Shown here: piece by piece, positions 6,386 to 7,146 of the stretch
Numbering within the stretch: position 1 is the stretch's first letter
How the letters are laid out: each line of letters begins with the position of its first letter
NCBI GenBank assembly: GCA_013214975.1
Contig: JABSPR010000029.1
Span: 1 to 7,146 of the forward strand
Direction of reading: 5' to 3'
Length of the DNA: 7,146 nt
Origin: Flavobacteriales bacterium
GTDB lineage: Bacteria; Bacteroidota; Bacteroidia; DT-38
Translations under genes and position numbers: made by a program
The notes under the pieces: generated by a model
The model's input: only the letters and a program-made list of their open reading frames with translations
The model's database searches: none
Told to the model about the DNA's origin: nothing

Positions 6386-7146
6386 TTAAGTTAATTTTTG
6401 ATACGACTTCCACCACCTATCTGGCAAGTTCCCATTACAAGCATAATCATAGTCATTATAGGTACATGGAACCAAATGATGACGATCAAATCTGCTTTTC
6501 TTAGAACTTGGATAGGGCACATCTATCCACCACCTTTCACTTTTATTGCTTTTATAAAAAATCAATTCATCTGATTGCTCTTCAACTGATACATAATATT
6601 TAGTATACCCTTTAATATCACCTGCTGGGAAATCTCCTTTTCTGTTACTTAATCCTTCTAGAAAGTACCAAACTAATTGTGCAACAAGATTGGTGCTTTG
6701 CTTATCTCTATCATACGATGGGTTCATTTCGTAAAAACCAATGGAAGTAAGCTTATCACTCATACCTGCATACCTAGTAATTTGGCATGCCTCTTCTCCA
6801 TATAAACCATTAGGTATACCATGCCCTGTTCCTGGGGAATCCGACTGACGAATACAAGACACATCAAAACTTACCATGTCCGCATTTCTAAGAACAGGCT
6901 CTATTTCCTTCTTATCGTGCTGAACTTCTCCTAGTCGATAGACATCGAAATACATTTTAGACATTAAGTCCAATTTATCCTCAGCCACATAGTAGCTTTG
7001 ATGACCTAGGTTACTATAGTTGAATAAATAATTTGGCTGACTCAAAATAATCTTAGACAAATAAGATCTTGAATTAAAATCGGCTCCTACATCCTCAATA
7101 TCAAAACGAGGATCGATGGATACTAAATTAATTGTTTGTTCCAGTT
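6386..7146 (-). CDS. Arginase/ureohydrolase-family protein, partial, probably metal-site defective
   Basis: The last 253 or so codons are visible and the N-terminus lies beyond the right edge. The TTG at 7058-7060 is an internal Leu: the frame stays open to 7146 and the residues before it (VSIDPRFDIEDVG, then RSYLSKIIL) are conserved family sequence. Family features include VSIDPRFD, NYSNLGHQSYYV, MVSFDVSCIRQSDSPG, GEEACQITRYAGMSDKL, QLVWYFLEG and the Bacteroidota-type tail FYKSNKSERWWIDVPYP...PDRWW. Such proteins are commonly named formimidoylglutamase or arginase. Of the canonical manganese ligands, the His of D-A-H-x-D is Arg here (D-P-R-F-D) and the second Asp of S-x-D-x-D is Ser (SFDVS). 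Hydrolase activity is therefore doubtful and I give no symbol. It ends 125 bp before porP on the same strand. Co-transcription with porP is possible but not shown. Confidence 0.88.
   Translation of the reverse strand, partial: LEQTINLVSIDPRFDIEDVGADFNSRSYLSKIILSQPNYLFNYSNLGHQSYYVAEDKLDLMSKMYFDVYRLGEVQHDKKEIEPVLRNADMVSFDVSCIRQSDSPGTGHGIPNGLYGEEACQITRYAGMSDKLTSIGFYEMNPSYDRDKQSTNLVAQLVWYFLEGLSNRKGDFPAGDIKGYTKYYVSVEEQSDELIFYKSNKSERWWIDVPYPSSKKSRFDRHHLVPCTYNDYDYACNGNLPDRWWKSYQKLT

Noticed and set aside
7058..7060. TTG as the start codon of the arginase-family gene
   Set aside because: The frame is open through to the window edge, and the 28 residues upstream contain conserved family motifs (VSIDPRFD, RSYLSKII). 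The TTG is an internal leucine and the true start is outside the window.
1..7146. CRISPR arrays, tRNA, rRNA or riboswitches
   Set aside because: I saw no regularly spaced direct repeats, no cloverleaf with CCA or anticodon context, and no known riboswitch core in the short intergenic gaps.

Overview
The window is AT-rich chromosomal DNA from a member of the Bacteroidota that has a type IX secretion system (T9SS) and gliding-motility machinery. The evidence is an ordered set of minus-strand genes, porP/sprF-like, gldK, gldL, gldM and gldN, a set restricted to this phylum. The long PorL-like GldL and the porP-K-L-M-N order resemble the Porphyromonas gingivalis porPKLMN cluster more than the minimal Flavobacterium johnsoniae arrangement. 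I cannot place the genus from sequence alone.

Layout, read along the minus strand from high to low coordinates. (1) 7146-6386: the C-terminal part of an arginase/ureohydrolase-family protein, cut by the window edge and lacking several canonical metal ligands. (2) A 125 bp gap. (3) 6260-5343: a PorP/SprF-family outer-membrane beta-barrel protein. (4) A gap of about 104 bp with an A/T-only inverted repeat, a GTGGC/GCCAC hairpin and a good Shine-Dalgarno for gldK. (5) 5238-3916: gldK, a lipoprotein with a formylglycine-generating-enzyme fold. (6) A 128 bp gap with a small hairpin. (7) 3787-2798: gldL, inner-membrane motor subunit with a long Ser/Ala-rich cytoplasmic tail. (8) 2752-1118: gldM, inner-membrane and periplasmic shaft. 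(9) 1062-211: gldN, periplasmic ring protein. (10) A strong, bidirectional intrinsic terminator at 168-196. (11) On the plus strand, at the left edge, the last 39 codons of a DDE transposase (1-120), so an insertion sequence lies immediately beyond the operon.

The five porP-gldN genes are co-oriented and probably act as one unit. From family knowledge, GldL and GldM form a proton-motive-force-driven motor in the inner membrane. GldM spans the periplasm to a GldK-GldN ring under the outer membrane. PorP/SprF-type barrels work on the outer-membrane side. The key motor residues (GldL E52 and E62, GldM R9) are intact, so the system looks functional. No new system is evident. The points most worth a second look are the metal-site-defective arginase homologue beside the operon, the internally repeated GldL tail, the structured intergenic gaps and the adjacent insertion sequence.
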